Source: Quercus robur
Taxonomy: Eukaryota; Streptophyta; Magnoliopsida; Fagales; Fagaceae
NCBI RefSeq assembly: GCF_932294415.1
Contig: NC_065541.1
Span: 52,182,290-52,246,289, forward strand
Direction of reading: 5' to 3'
Length of the DNA: 64,000 nucleotides
Shown: piece by piece, positions 63,551 through 64,000 of the stretch
Position numbering within the stretch: the stretch's first letter is position 1
Layout: each line of letters begins with the position of its first letter
Notes under the pieces: model-generated
What the model was told of the DNA's origin: nothing
Seen by the model: only the letters and a program-made list of their open reading frames with translations
Database searches by the model: none
Program-made: the position numbers and the translations under genes

Positions 63551-64000
63551 ATTATATGTAATTGACCAGAAAACATTGTATAGTTTGCTTAAAAAAATAT
63601 TTACATAAATACATAATATGCTTAAAGAAGGAGATGATATATATTAATAAATAAAAATAAAATACATATTCTCAAAAAGTATCTTCATAGGCACCACCAA
63701 GCACCAACCTCACTACAACATGCATTATAATATCCAAGGCTGCCTTTGCCACCACGTTCACTGGCAGTACCAAAACATGCATTGTTATAACTTAAAATGT
63801 ATTGAAGACGGGTTTAAAAGCATATTATCAAATGGTAGACCCATCTCTCTCTGCTTCTACTTATACTATATGCTGACTAATCTCAAATGACAGAAATGCT
63901 AAATCCAGCGTTTGTAGTACGCATGCATCTGCTAAAAAATATAATGGGATATCGATGTCACATGAAATGATTGGCAGACCAAAGAATCAAATTTGATATG
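63551..64000. other. Right-edge intergenic sequence
   Basis: Nothing recognisable is visible in this AT-rich stretch. Confidence 0.4.

Overview
The window is nuclear DNA of a woody eudicot. The evidence is AT-rich sequence, genes split by many GT-AG introns, plastid-targeted nuclear genes, and introns and intergenic stretches packed with LINEs, SINEs and small inverted-repeat elements. The repeat style resembles Fagales (oak, chestnut or beech relatives), but that placement is a guess. There is no CRISPR array, operon, prophage or other bacterial feature.

Layout. 1-1.6 kb holds an LTR-like remnant and a small TIR element. 2.4-8.4 kb (minus) is a ten-exon copy of the plastid acetyl-CoA carboxylase alpha-carboxyltransferase gene (CAC3/accA type). 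It keeps its introns but carries two nonsense codons and three reading-frame breaks, so I call it a pseudogene. 11.5-21.8 kb (minus) is an intact seven-exon gene for the 25-kDa subunit of pre-mRNA cleavage factor Im (CFIS2/CPSF5, a Nudix-fold protein). Its introns hold a Tourist-like element, three LINE fragments in both orientations and a TIR element nested inside one of them. 22.5-26.8 kb is a tandem duplication of about 2.16 kb with roughly 270-bp sub-repeats. 26.8-29.8 kb is unassigned repeat-like DNA, a minisatellite and a LINE with an RNase H domain. 31.05-37.14 kb (plus) is an intact thirteen-exon gene for a 648-residue AtuA-like (DUF1446) protein. 39.18-40.88 kb (plus) is a five-exon two-LIM-domain actin-binding protein, closest to pollen PLIM2. 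40.9-46.6 kb is gene-free. 47.15-62.26 kb (plus) is a twenty-exon chloroplast K+/H+ antiporter of the KEA1/KEA2 group, 1215 residues, with a 3.5-kb dead LINE antisense in intron 8 and a GC-AG intron 2. The right edge holds another LINE RNase H fragment.

How the genes relate. They are independent transcription units with no shared pathway. Two are plastid-related (the dead carboxyltransferase and the antiporter), one is nuclear RNA processing, one cytoskeletal, and one a poorly characterised putative metabolic enzyme. For every intact gene I placed exon ends at consensus splice sites, and the coding phases join without a break. I did not find a convincing novel biological system. The items most worth following are the CAC3-like pseudogene, the AtuA-like gene, the GC-AG intron, and the nested transposon history inside the CFIS2 intron.
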